Of a stretch of 17,188 bases of DNA, positions 7,972 through 15,551 are shown in pieces. Below the pieces are notes generated by a model, which worked only from the letters and a program-made list of their open reading frames with translations, had not been told where the DNA came from and did not search any database. The stretch spans positions 1 through 17,188 of the forward strand of contig JBAQMG010000056.1 in assembly GCA_049302575.1 (NCBI GenBank). The letters run 5' to 3'. This DNA is from JBAQMG01 sp049302575. Its GTDB lineage: Bacteria > Bacillota > Desulfitobacteriia > Desulfitobacteriales > Desulfitobacteriaceae. The translations under genes were made by a program, and so were the position numbers. The first letter of the stretch is position 1; each line of letters begins with the position of its first letter.

Positions 7972-9493
7972 AGAGGATCTTATGGTTCAGGGTAAGGACG
8001 GCAAATGGGGTATGATGATGGTCATTATCATGCTGGGTAGTTTTATGGCTATTTTGGACAATACGATCGTTAATGTGGCGATTCCCGGCATGATGCGCGA
8101 TTTCCAGACGACAACTTCGCGCATTCAATGGGTGACTACCATTTATATGTTAACGCTTGGCGTCGTTGTTCCGACATGCGGCTGGTTGGGGGAAGCACTG
8201 GGTTATAAAAAATTATATATCTATTCACTGGCCGTTTTCACTATCGGTTCTGCAATGTGTTCGTTTGCTTGGTCGGAAAATGTTCTGATCGTAGCAAGAG
8301 TTATCCAAGCCATCGGCGGGGGGATGATTATGCCGACGACGATGACTATGATCTACATGATCGTTCCTAGGGAAAAGATTGGCTCGGCTATGGGCATGTT
8401 CGGTATTTCCATGATGGTTGCTCCGGCTATCGGCCCGACCTTAGGGGGTTACTTAGTGGAATACGTTAACTGGCGTTGGATCTTCACGATTAATCTCCCT
8501 GTGGGGATTATCGGGTTTATTTTGGGATTTTTTCTCCTGCCTGAATTTCCCCGCCGTAAGCCTAATAAATTCGATAGTGCTGGCTTTATAACCTCTTCAA
8601 TTGGTTTATTTTGCCTTCTGCTTGCTTTGAGCCAGGGACAGGACTGGGGTTGGACGTCCTTGAAAATTGTTTTGCTATTCTATGCCAGCGCCGCTGCACT
8701 GGGTATTTTCGTCTGGCATGAATTGACAACTCCCTATCCTTTACTTGATCTGCGAATATTTAAATATCCTGTTTTTGTTGTTGGCAATCTTATGCTCGCC
8801 GTTGTCAGTATTGGCATGTTCGGTGGTCTGTTTTATGTTCCGTTCTTCCTGCAGACTGTGCGCGGTTTGGGAGCGATGACGGTTGGTCTTTTATTGTTGC
8901 CGCAGGCTTTGGTCATGGCGATCATGATGCCGCTGTCCGGTAAGCTGTATGATCGATTCGGTCCCCGTATACCTGTAGGAATAGGTATTCTCTTTTCAGC
9001 CTACGGAACCTACTTACTGACCTATATCGATATCAATACACCCTATAATACGATTATTCTTTGGAATATTATCCGTTCAGTAGGTATGGGAATGACCATG
9101 ATGCCACTGCAAACGGCTTTGATGGCTGTGATTCCGCAAGCTCAAATAGGCAGGGCTTCGGCGATTACTAATATTATTACCCGGGTGGCCAGTTCCTTTG
9201 GTTTAGCCATACTTACTGTGCTTCTAACTAACTGGATTACGCAGCATTCCTCCTATTTGGCTTGGAATATTTCTAGCAGTAATTTGAATAGTCTGGCAGC
9301 ATCAGGGGGATTTAACTTGTCTCAAGTGATGAGTTTGTTACAGTTGAATTTGGCTAATATCTCCTTTGTGCAGGGGCTTAATGAAATGTTTTATATTACT
9401 TCGGGCATAACACTAATCGCTGTGATTCCAGTCTTTTTGTTGCCAAAAAAAGAAAAGAAGAAAAAAGGTTCAGACCCAATCTTAGCGGAGTGA
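7958..9493 (+). CDS. DHA2-family (EmrB/QacA-type) 14-TM MFS drug exporter
   Basis: A 511-residue proton-driven multidrug antiporter of the cytoplasmic membrane. The first helix carries L33-D-N-T-I-V-N-V-A-I-P, the motif D1 of DHA2 exporters. Motif A-like G-W-L-G-E-x-L-G-Y-K-K follows TM2, and TM5 has the antiporter motif C region (G-P-T-L-G-G-Y-L-V-E-Y, then N-W-R-W-I-F-x-I-N-L-P-V-G). Length and hydrophobic spacing fit 14 helices. The charged K/E-rich C-terminus is cytoplasmic. The GTG start at 7958 overlaps the MarR gene and lies behind a repeated GGAGG tract, implying translational coupling; an alternative ATG at 7982 (AAGAGG upstream) would shorten it by 8 residues. EmrB-type pumps usually pair with an EmrA/HlyD adaptor and, in diderms, TolC; adaptor and TolC-like genes follow. 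Substrate is unknown. Confidence 0.95.
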   Translation: MTQTEEDLMVQGKDGKWGMMMVIIMLGSFMAILDNTIVNVAIPGMMRDFQTTTSRIQWVTTIYMLTLGVVVPTCGWLGEALGYKKLYIYSLAVFTIGSAMCSFAWSENVLIVARVIQAIGGGMIMPTTMTMIYMIVPREKIGSAMGMFGISMMVAPAIGPTLGGYLVEYVNWRWIFTINLPVGIIGFILGFFLLPEFPRRKPNKFDSAGFITSSIGLFCLLLALSQGQDWGWTSLKIVLLFYASAAALGIFVWHELTTPYPLLDLRIFKYPVFVVGNLMLAVVSIGMFGGLFYVPFFLQTVRGLGAMTVGLLLLPQALVMAIMMPLSGKLYDRFGPRIPVGIGILFSAYGTYLLTYIDINTPYNTIILWNIIRSVGMGMTMMPLQTALMAVIPQAQIGRASAITNIITRVASSFGLAILTVLLTNWITQHSSYLAWNISSSNLNSLAASGGFNLSQVMSLLQLNLANISFVQGLNEMFYITSGITLIAVIPVFLLPKKEKKKKGSDPILAE

Positions 9494-9553
9494 ACTCATC
9501 AGGCTAAAGCAAAACAGCGTGACTTAAGAGGTAGTACTTAACTTGAAGTCAAA

Positions 9554-9582
9554 AGACAGCCACTTTATAGAAGTGGGAGTCT
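9554..9582 (+). other. Intercistronic hairpin between exporter and adaptor
   Basis: CCACTT (9560-9565) and AAGTGG (9571-9576) form a stem over a 5-nt loop, extended by outer AGAC/GTCT pairs across a small bulge. There is no U-tract, so it is not a classic terminator. It could stabilise or mark a processing site in the operon mRNA. Confidence 0.5.
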
Positions 9583-9612
9583 GGGCAAAGAATAAAGGGT
9601 GGGAGGAGAACC

Positions 9613-10311
9613 ATGAAGAACAAAAAGAAAATCTTGGTCATCATTTTAATGGCAGTTATTCTTATTGGGGGAGGAATTATCGGCTACTTCTGGTACAAAG
9701 ACACTTATTTTGTTAGTACTGAGGATGCCCGTATTTCGGCCAATACAGTGAATGTCACGCCACAAATTCCTGGTCGTATCACGTCTTGGAGTATTGCTGA
9801 GGGTGATGTCGTTCAAGCCGGAGCCACTTTGGGTTGGCAGGACACGAATTCCGTGGCCAATTCGTCGGGAATTAACGCGTCGGTCTTGAACCAGATAGGG
9901 AGTATGACCGTGAGTAAGGCAGAACTGGTCTCCCCTATCTCCGGTCAGGTGATCAAATCGAGTGTACAAACAGGACAGCTAGTTAGTCCTGGCCAGACTG
10001 TGGCTATTATTGCTGACACAAGGGATCTTTATGTCTCAGCTAACATCGAAGAAACAAAAGTCAGCAAATTAAAAGTAGGGCAAAGTGTTGACATCACGAT
10101 CGATTCCTTGCAGGGTAAAAAGTATCTAGGCAAGTTAGCTGAAATAGGCAAGGCTACCTTATCTACTTTTTCGGTTTTACCGGTGCAAAGTTCGAATGGA
10201 AATTTCACAAAAATAACCCAGCTCGTTCCTGTTAAAATCCGTTTTCCAGTGGACAAAACACTCGGCTTGGTGCCGGGAATGAGTGTGAATATAAATATCC
10301 ATGTGCACTAG
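9613..10311 (+). CDS. Short EmrA/HlyD-like membrane-fusion adaptor
   Basis: A 232-residue adaptor with one N-terminal membrane helix (about residues 7-27), starting at ATG 9613 behind GGGAGGAG. The first lipoyl half-motif includes V-T-P-Q-I-P-G-R-I-T-S-W-S-I-A-E-G-D-V-V-Q-A-G. The second is at about 110-135, with S-P-I-S-G-Q-V-I-K-S-S-V-Q-T-G-Q-L-V-S-P-G-Q. A beta-barrel region follows and ends in P-G-M-S-V-N-I-N-I. Between the lipoyl halves there are only about 35 residues, without heptads, so the long coiled-coil hairpin of EmrA (total about 390 residues) is absent. Such short forms accompany DHA2 pumps in Gram-positives. Without the hairpin it probably cannot contact a TolC-type channel directly, so it likely assists substrate handover on the outer face of the membrane. 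Confidence 0.9.
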   Translation: MKNKKKILVIILMAVILIGGGIIGYFWYKDTYFVSTEDARISANTVNVTPQIPGRITSWSIAEGDVVQAGATLGWQDTNSVANSSGINASVLNQIGSMTVSKAELVSPISGQVIKSSVQTGQLVSPGQTVAIIADTRDLYVSANIEETKVSKLKVGQSVDITIDSLQGKKYLGKLAEIGKATLSTFSVLPVQSSNGNFTKITQLVPVKIRFPVDKTLGLVPGMSVNINIHVH

Positions 10312-10342
10312 TTCATAATGAATAACAGTATGGAGGAGAGCT

Positions 10343-11467
10343 ATGAAGCAATTCTTGAAGAGAAAGATCGGTTTGACAACTGCTCTGCTGTCCCTAGTGG
10401 TACTCTTAAGCGGCTGTGGGTCTCAGGCTGTTGAAAACCAAGGCCAGACGGCAGTTAAGACCGCTGTAGTCATAAGGCAGGAGGTTGTCGGTCAGGTTAG
10501 CGTGACAGGAGTTTTGGATGCTCAGGATAAATCCGTACTCAGCGCTCAATTGCCGGGTAAGGTGAATTTTGTGGGTGTAAAGGAAGGGGATCAGGTTAAG
10601 AAGGGCGAGGTAGTCGTCACTTTAGATCAGAGTGATCTCCAAGTCCAGTTGCAGCAGGCCAAGGCTAATCTGGATAGAAGTCAGGCTGCTTTGGATCAGA
10701 CCAAAATTTCTTATGATAATGCTCAGGCAGATGTACTGCGTTACCAGACTCTTTATCAGACTGGAGCTGTTTCCTTAAACCAATTGCAGCAGATCACAGA
10801 ACGTCGCGATCTGGCTTTATCCCAGTACCAGGCTGCCCAAGGCTCAGGAATCAGCACAGCGCAGCAAAGTATGCAGGCCATCCAACTAAATCTTGATAAA
10901 ATGACGATTCGCAGCCCTCTAGACGGAATTGTCGCGACCTGCAGTGTCTCCATCGGAGATAATTTAGTCCCCGGGGCTCCTTTAGTATCGGTAGTGGCCA
11001 CGGGAAACTTGGTCCTGACAGGGAATGTTTCTGAAAACGTGGTGAATTATCTTAAGCAGGGACAAGATGCCTCCGTGACTTCGGATGGTATCTCGAACAA
11101 GACTTTCAATGGCAAAGTTGATTATATCAGTCCGGTTTCTATTCCTACGGGTCAGTTTTTCCCGATCAAAGTCACAGCGCAGAATACAGAAGGGTTGTTA
11201 AAGGCGGGGATGACAGGTAATGCCAACATTGCAGTTGTGGTACCGAACCAACTCACGCTTCCTAATGAAGCGGTACTCCAACGTAGCGGTCAGGAAGTTG
11301 TTTTCGTCATTAAAGACGGAAAAGCGGTAAAAACCGCTGTCAAAACAGGTTTGAGAAATGATAAGGTAACAGTGATCACCCAGGGTCTTACGGAAGGGGA
11401 TAAGGTAGTCGTTAGTGGAGTGGAAAATTTGATTGAGGGTATGGCGGTGCAGATTCCGACCCAGTAG
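10343..11467 (+). CDS. Lipoprotein HlyD/RND-type periplasmic adaptor subunit
   Basis: A 374-residue membrane-fusion protein starting at ATG 10343 with GGAGGAG upstream, 31 nt after the preceding adaptor. Residues 1-24 are a lipoprotein signal peptide with lipobox L-S-G-C25, so the mature protein should be lipid-anchored outside the cytoplasmic membrane. Lipoyl halves lie at about 72-99 (G-V-K-E-G-D-Q-V-K-K-G) and 187-218 (S-P-L-D-G-I-V). They flank a Gln/Leu/Ala-rich coiled-coil hairpin (about 95-185) whose tip, G-A-V-S-L-N-Q-L, resembles the R-L-S-x-x-D-L tip that docks onto TolC channels. Beta-barrel and membrane-proximal domains follow. This adaptor class normally serves RND or MacB-type pumps, but the only transporter in this operon is the MFS exporter. 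It is the adaptor best suited to partner the TolC-like protein encoded next. Confidence 0.92.
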   Translation: MKQFLKRKIGLTTALLSLVVLLSGCGSQAVENQGQTAVKTAVVIRQEVVGQVSVTGVLDAQDKSVLSAQLPGKVNFVGVKEGDQVKKGEVVVTLDQSDLQVQLQQAKANLDRSQAALDQTKISYDNAQADVLRYQTLYQTGAVSLNQLQQITERRDLALSQYQAAQGSGISTAQQSMQAIQLNLDKMTIRSPLDGIVATCSVSIGDNLVPGAPLVSVVATGNLVLTGNVSENVVNYLKQGQDASVTSDGISNKTFNGKVDYISPVSIPTGQFFPIKVTAQNTEGLLKAGMTGNANIAVVVPNQLTLPNEAVLQRSGQEVVFVIKDGKAVKTAVKTGLRNDKVTVITQGLTEGDKVVVSGVENLIEGMAVQIPTQ

Positions 11468-11471
11468 AGCT

Positions 11472-11507
11472 CTCTTAGAGAAGAGTATTAAGCGAACTCG
11501 CTTCGCT
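11472..11507 (+). other. Two small hairpins in the adaptor-TolC intercistronic gap
   Basis: CTCTT/AAGAG (11472-11485, 4-nt loop) is followed by AGCGAA/TTCGCT (11491-11507, 5-nt loop). They lie between the stop at 11467 and the TolC-like start at 11538. Neither is followed by a U-tract, so they are more likely mRNA structure than termination signals. Confidence 0.4.
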
Positions 11508-11537
11508 CTATTAAAAAAGACAAAAGGCAGGGTGATA

Positions 11538-12641
11538 ATGTTGAAAAAGTGGAAAGTAGCTGCAGTTATCGCGACGGGCTTGGTTATCCTGCAAATTTCG
11601 GGTGCTGCGGCGGATAATGCTGCTTCATTCTCAGTCGATCAGATTGTGCAGCTTAGCAAGCAGAATAACCTTGATGATAAGATCACGGATTATAATCAGG
11701 GTCTAATTAAGCTTAGGCAAGCCTATACACCTAGCCCATTTGCTATGGGCGGATGGAGCAGTACCTACGCACTCTCAGTCGCCCCCTTGATAAACGCGGC
11801 TCAGCAAAAGGCCAGCGACTATGCAACTTTAAATACTAAATTGCAGAGGGAGCTTAATTACTATAACGCTGCTTACACTTACTGGCTTTTGGAAAAAAGT
11901 GCAGTAGTGAGTGCCAAGAACTTAAACTTGGCTACCCAGGAGCGGGACACGACGCAAAAGAAGTTGGATGCGGGACTGGCCTCTCAAAATGATCTTCTTC
12001 AGAGTGAAGTGAGCCTGAATACAGCAACTAATGCTAACCAGGCTGCTAAGCTCGCTATGGAAATGCAGCAATACAAGATCAATCAATTGATCGGGGATGC
12101 CTTGATTATACCGATTGACGTCAGTGACCTTCAACTGACTTACCTTTCCCCTGATGACCTAAATGTTAACTCTGTGGTTGAGGATTTGACGAACAATCAT
12201 CAATCCTTAGCCTCGATTCAGACTTCACTAACTGCTTATCAAACTGCCTCAAGTATTGTAGCTAAACAAACTGATTCAAATGTGCAGGTGCAGGTGCAGG
12301 GATTGACGGATTATTACCAAAAAGAGATAGTAGGGACCCAGATGCAACTGCAAAAGCAGCAACAAGTCTTGGAATTCCTCAGCCGCTCGTATATTGACCG
12401 CCTCAACAATGCTGCGGATGCTATCAAATTAGACCAGGAGAATCTAGATAAAACACAGCAGGTTTATGATAATTCAGCCAAACTTTACGAAGTAGGGATG
12501 ATAACCTTCAGTGATCTGGAGAAAATTCGCCTCAATCTCCTTAATGTCAATCTGGCGCTTTATAGCGCGGAAAAAAACTATATGTCTCTGAATCAGGAGT
12601 TCCGCCTAGTTAAACAAGGCTGTCTGCCGGCACAAGGATAG
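11538..12641 (+). CDS. TolC-family (OEP) coiled-coil protein with reduced barrel segments
   Basis: I place the start at ATG 11538 (AGGCAGGGTG upstream), giving 367 residues with a signal peptide (1-24, ending G-A-A-A). A longer frame from 11433 overlaps the adaptor gene and would hide the signal peptide. Two OEP-type (PF02321) helical repeats are visible. The first is at about 85-190, with R-D-T-T-Q-K-K-L-D-A-G-L-A-S-x-N-D-L-L-Q-S-E. The second is at about 285-355, with V-Y-D-N-S-A-K-L-Y-E-V-G-M-I-T-F-S-D-L-E. The spacing of L-x-x-G plus D-L-L or D-L-E is the TolC-family hallmark. TolC homologues usually exceed 420 residues. Here the stretches that form barrel strands are nearly missing: one short W-S-S-T-Y-A-L-S-V segment in repeat one, almost none in repeat two. 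It likely forms a helical tube or stalk with the lipoprotein adaptor. Confidence 0.85.
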   Translation: MLKKWKVAAVIATGLVILQISGAAADNAASFSVDQIVQLSKQNNLDDKITDYNQGLIKLRQAYTPSPFAMGGWSSTYALSVAPLINAAQQKASDYATLNTKLQRELNYYNAAYTYWLLEKSAVVSAKNLNLATQERDTTQKKLDAGLASQNDLLQSEVSLNTATNANQAAKLAMEMQQYKINQLIGDALIIPIDVSDLQLTYLSPDDLNVNSVVEDLTNNHQSLASIQTSLTAYQTASSIVAKQTDSNVQVQVQGLTDYYQKEIVGTQMQLQKQQQVLEFLSRSYIDRLNNAADAIKLDQENLDKTQQVYDNSAKLYEVGMITFSDLEKIRLNLLNVNLALYSAEKNYMSLNQEFRLVKQGCLPAQG

Positions 12642-12779
12642 GCGTTACATCAAATTGTTTGCTTTATTTTGCTTTATAATGAGGAATTGGCTAATGAGAT
12701 TGCTGAGGCAATACCTGATTATTATGAGCGTATGGCTAAATTTATTGGCGTGATTGTTAAAAGAGTAATGCTGGAATAA
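12642..12779 (+). pseudogene. Possible ORF remnant continuing in frame after the TolC-like stop
   Basis: After the TAG at 12639-12641 the same frame stays open for 45 codons to TAA 12777-12779. Its latter part (A-N-E-I-A-E-A-I-P-D-Y-Y-E-R-M-A-K-F-I-G-V) reads like amphipathic helix rather than random sequence. There is no ATG/GTG start with a ribosome site. It may be a degraded gene tail or a chance frame; I recognise no family. Confidence 0.2.
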
Positions 12780-12834
12780 TCCCCTAACACAGGCGGGATT
12801 AATTGTGACTTTTATACTTCAGTAGAGAATATAT

Positions 12835-12854
12835 TCGTGCCAATTTTGGCACGA
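12835..12854. repeat. Perfect 9-bp-arm palindrome in the post-operon gap
   Basis: TCGTGCCAA and TTGGCACGA surround a TT centre. A TATATT box (12830-12835) abuts it, so it could be a protein-binding site over a weak promoter or, as RNA, a tight stem. No convincing -35 precedes it. Confidence 0.55.
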
Positions 12855-12874
12855 GTAACGGAATTAAGCACTGA

Positions 12875-12911
12875 AAGGCGCGCGCAGAGGGAACTAATGC
12901 GCGCCTTTTTT
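12875..12911 (+). terminator. Strong rho-independent terminator closing the efflux operon
   Basis: AAGGCGCGC (12875-12883) pairs with GCGCGCCTT (12899-12907), and the 3' arm runs into TTTTTT. The stem is GC-rich with a 15-nt loop. It lies about 235 nt after the TolC-like stop and ends the efflux transcript. It could also end a short transcript starting near 12840. Confidence 0.9.
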
Positions 12912-13009
12912 GTATGCCCGGAAAAAGCAATGATGGCAAAAAGAACCATTCTGGACGAAGGCAGGAAGATGAGGATATTCGTCGAATTATTTTAATGAAT
13001 AACTAGTTT

Positions 13010-13016
13010 AAGGAGG
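13010..13016 (+). promoter_or_regulatory. Near-perfect Shine-Dalgarno for the GTG start at 13026
   Basis: AAGGAGG lies 9 nt before GTG 13026 and fixes that start. Confidence 0.75.
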
Positions 13017-13025
13017 CGCAAGGAC

Positions 13026-15215
13026 GTGCTTTGGAATACAAGAAGCAGAGTTTGTAAAAGGAATGGATTCAAAGCAGTTCCCAAGCAGTTGCTAGCTGTC
13101 GTGTTAGCAGCTGCCCTGTTGGTCCAGATCTTCGGAGCGCCACGTGCAGCGCAGGCAGCAGGCCTTGTGACCCGTCTTGAGGGAAGTGATCGCTATAGGA
13201 CAGCGCTGCAGGTGGCGACTACGGTCAAGGGCAGCGGCAATGTTGTTTTGACCATAGGATATAATTTCCCGGATGCTTTGGCAGCAGGAACGCTTGCCGC
13301 CAAAGAGAGTGCGCCCATTCTTCTGCTGGATCAAACCGTAACAGCCAGTAGAGCGAGTTTAGAGCAGACGGCCAAAATAGCCGGCCCCTCCGGACATGTC
13401 TTTCTGGTGGGGGGACAGGGAGTGATTGGACCAGCTTTTCGACAGGCACTTACAGGGTTGGGTATTACCGCCAATCAGATTATTCAGATCGGTGGTGCGG
13501 ATCGCTATGAGACAGCGTCGTTGGTTGCTGGGCAGGAAGGCCTTGCTTCGGGTACTCCTGTCTTTATTGCTTCTGGAGACAGCTATTTTGACGCTCTAGC
13601 GGTTTCCAGCGTTGCTGCAAGCAACGGGTATCCCTTACTATTGGTGAACCACAATGAGTTGCCCAATACTGTGAGTAGCTTCCTTAAGCAGGAACAGCCT
13701 ACAACCGTAACGATCGTAGCTAGTCCGGGGGCCTTGTCGCCGTCTGTAGTGGCGGCAGTGCAAGCGGCAGTGACAGTATCAGGAAATGGAACTGTGAGGG
13801 TAATTGCCGGAGACAGTGCCTATGGAACAGAAGCTTTGCTTCTCAAGCAATATGCACCCCATCCCGACGCAGTATACCTAGCAACTGGTTCTGATTATGC
13901 GGATGCGCTGACAGGAAGTGTCCCGGCGGCTCAAAACAATGTCCCAGTAGTGTTGGTTGATCCAACGCTAAACAGCACCCCACCAGAATTGGCATCTTAT
14001 TTTTCCGCGTCTCGTTCTTCGACTGTGACGGTTATTGGTGGCACCGGAGCTCTGCCAGACAGCTTAGTAACGAACCTGACAGCTCAAATGGGGCAATCTG
14101 CAATTAAGCTAATGCCTTCCCCGAACCAGTCGGTTGTTAGTTTCCCCTCCGCAGCGACACTGATAGCTGGTAGCTCCTATACCATTTCTATTTTGCCCTT
14201 GGACGCTTCTGGAAACCCAGCAACTCTAGACGGTGTTCCTGTGCTAACTTGGGGAACGGGGTCGTCAACGCTTGCCCTCTTAGCAACGATGAGCGCTCCT
14301 GCAGCAGGATCCACAAACAACAGCTATACGCTAACTTTTAGTGCCCCGTTGATCGTGCAGAATACTCTGCTAGCAGCGCCTCTGACGCTAACCGTAGGCG
14401 GGTTTAGCGTTTCTTCGGCGCAAAACTACACGATCGTGGCACCTCAGTCGACCTCAGGGGGAATGGAAACAGTACCTGCCCTGCTTTATCCGTCCGAGAT
14501 GGCTACGATTACGAAGAATTTTCAATGGAAGTTTAATAATGTTACCTATAATTGGACAGTGCAGGTTCCCTCTGACCTACTCAAAGAGGACCAGCAGACA
14601 ACTGCTTATGTGAATCGCTTCTTTAACTCTGACGCCTCCGAGCAGCAGGCTTTGCTCCAAAATGCCACGCCTGCTATGCAGCAGTTGATCACATCCTGTG
14701 AGTCAGAGCAGAAGGGAGACTTCCGACCTTGGGTGAACGATCCGAGCAATGCCCAGTTCGTTAGTAAAATGGCACAGGCTCTAGCTGCTACGGCGCAGGC
14801 GGATAAAGACAGTTCTTTACAGGAGGCTAATTTTTTTCTCAGTTTTGTCGGCGGAGCGATTCCCTACAAAATCACCGACCTACCTCAAATGGCTGCTGAA
14901 ACAGTGGTCAATAACGGAGATTGCAAGGATACTTCTATTCTCTTGGCGGCCCTTTTAAAAACGGTCGGATACAAAGTGGCTTTGATCTCTTTCCCTGCTG
15001 TGCCGGGAACAAGTGTTGGGCATATGACCACAGGGGTGGCTTTTGAGGATATGCAACGATCACAGTTGGCAAAGTTGTTTTATCTTTCCTCTAGCGGGGT
15101 AGACTACCTCAATGCCGAAACTACCACACCGGGCACCTATATTGGAGAAGCGGGTAATTTCTCCGATCAAGAGGCTAGTCTGGAAAATTCGGGGTATGTT
15201 TTTCCGCTACAGTAG
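13026..15215 (+). CDS. CWB2-anchored transglutaminase-like surface enzyme
   Basis: Exported wall protein of 729 residues starting at GTG 13026. After a basic N-terminus, the hydrophobic core (about 23-39) and A-Q-A-A form the signal peptide. Three CWB2 (PF04122) repeats cover about 47-360, with S-D-R-Y-R-T-A, A-D-R-Y-E-T-A, and a diverged third that keeps I-G-G-T-G-A-L. A beta-rich linker domain (about 365-480) follows. Residues about 490-729 carry a transglutaminase-like fold: C633 in N-G-D-C-K-D-T-S-I-L-L-A-A-L-L, H666 in G-H-M-T-T-G-V and E698 in L-N-A-E-T-T. These fit a Cys-His-acid triad with Glu in place of the usual Asp. Such domains crosslink proteins or act as cysteine peptidases or amidases; which applies here is not visible. 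It follows the efflux operon terminator and is probably transcribed alone. Confidence 0.88.
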   Translation: MLWNTRSRVCKRNGFKAVPKQLLAVVLAAALLVQIFGAPRAAQAAGLVTRLEGSDRYRTALQVATTVKGSGNVVLTIGYNFPDALAAGTLAAKESAPILLLDQTVTASRASLEQTAKIAGPSGHVFLVGGQGVIGPAFRQALTGLGITANQIIQIGGADRYETASLVAGQEGLASGTPVFIASGDSYFDALAVSSVAASNGYPLLLVNHNELPNTVSSFLKQEQPTTVTIVASPGALSPSVVAAVQAAVTVSGNGTVRVIAGDSAYGTEALLLKQYAPHPDAVYLATGSDYADALTGSVPAAQNNVPVVLVDPTLNSTPPELASYFSASRSSTVTVIGGTGALPDSLVTNLTAQMGQSAIKLMPSPNQSVVSFPSAATLIAGSSYTISILPLDASGNPATLDGVPVLTWGTGSSTLALLATMSAPAAGSTNNSYTLTFSAPLIVQNTLLAAPLTLTVGGFSVSSAQNYTIVAPQSTSGGMETVPALLYPSEMATITKNFQWKFNNVTYNWTVQVPSDLLKEDQQTTAYVNRFFNSDASEQQALLQNATPAMQQLITSCESEQKGDFRPWVNDPSNAQFVSKMAQALAATAQADKDSSLQEANFFLSFVGGAIPYKITDLPQMAAETVVNNGDCKDTSILLAALLKTVGYKVALISFPAVPGTSVGHMTTGVAFEDMQRSQLAKLFYLSSSGVDYLNAETTTPGTYIGEAGNFSDQEASLENSGYVFPLQ

Positions 15216-15280
15216 TGGTTTAACTCGGTTCCAAGATGAGGAAGTATAACTTTCGAGTTGTTTAATGCTCAATAGAAAAT

Positions 15281-15304
15281 GGGATCCCCGCGTCCGAGGA
15301 TCCC
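15281..15304. terminator. Hairpin after the CWB2-transglutaminase gene, weak terminator candidate
   Basis: GGGATCC and GGATCCC pair, with two further CG pairs across a C-A mismatch and a CGTC loop. It lies 66 nt after the stop at 15215. The following bases (TACTGCG) lack a U-tract, so termination is uncertain. Confidence 0.45.
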
Positions 15305-15551
15305 TACTGCGCAAGTCGAAGGTTCAAAAGACTTATCGACCTACAATGTCAAATTAGCACTAAAGATAACGAAAGTCAAGACGTGTAAATTAATTATAAG
15401 GTAAAAATATCCTTAAGGATGAGGATCTGGAAGTAAATTAGCAAAAAAAGCAGAAAATAAAATGTAACAAATTTAACAGTTTCGTATTTCTGCTCAAAGT
15501 AACGGGCTGCTTCTGGGGTGGATGTATTAAATTAATAGTAAATAGTTATAA

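Noticed and set aside
11433..11537. Longer N-terminus of the TolC-like protein overlapping the adaptor gene
   Set aside because: It would place 35 Arg/Lys-rich residues before a normal signal peptide, and ATG 11538 has its own ribosome site.
12283..12300. GTGCAG triplet-pair microrepeat in the TolC-like gene
   Set aside because: It is a three-fold V-Q codon run within a beta-prone segment, too short to be called a separate repeat feature.
12912..13009. Cyclic-di-GMP or other riboswitch before the third CWB2 gene
   Set aside because: There are scattered purine-rich blocks and an ATGG/CCAT pair, but no conserved riboswitch core that I can recognise.
13104..13449. Two antisense ORFs in the CWB2-transglutaminase gene
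   Set aside because: The + strand frame has unmistakable CWB2 repeats over the same bases; the antisense products look random.
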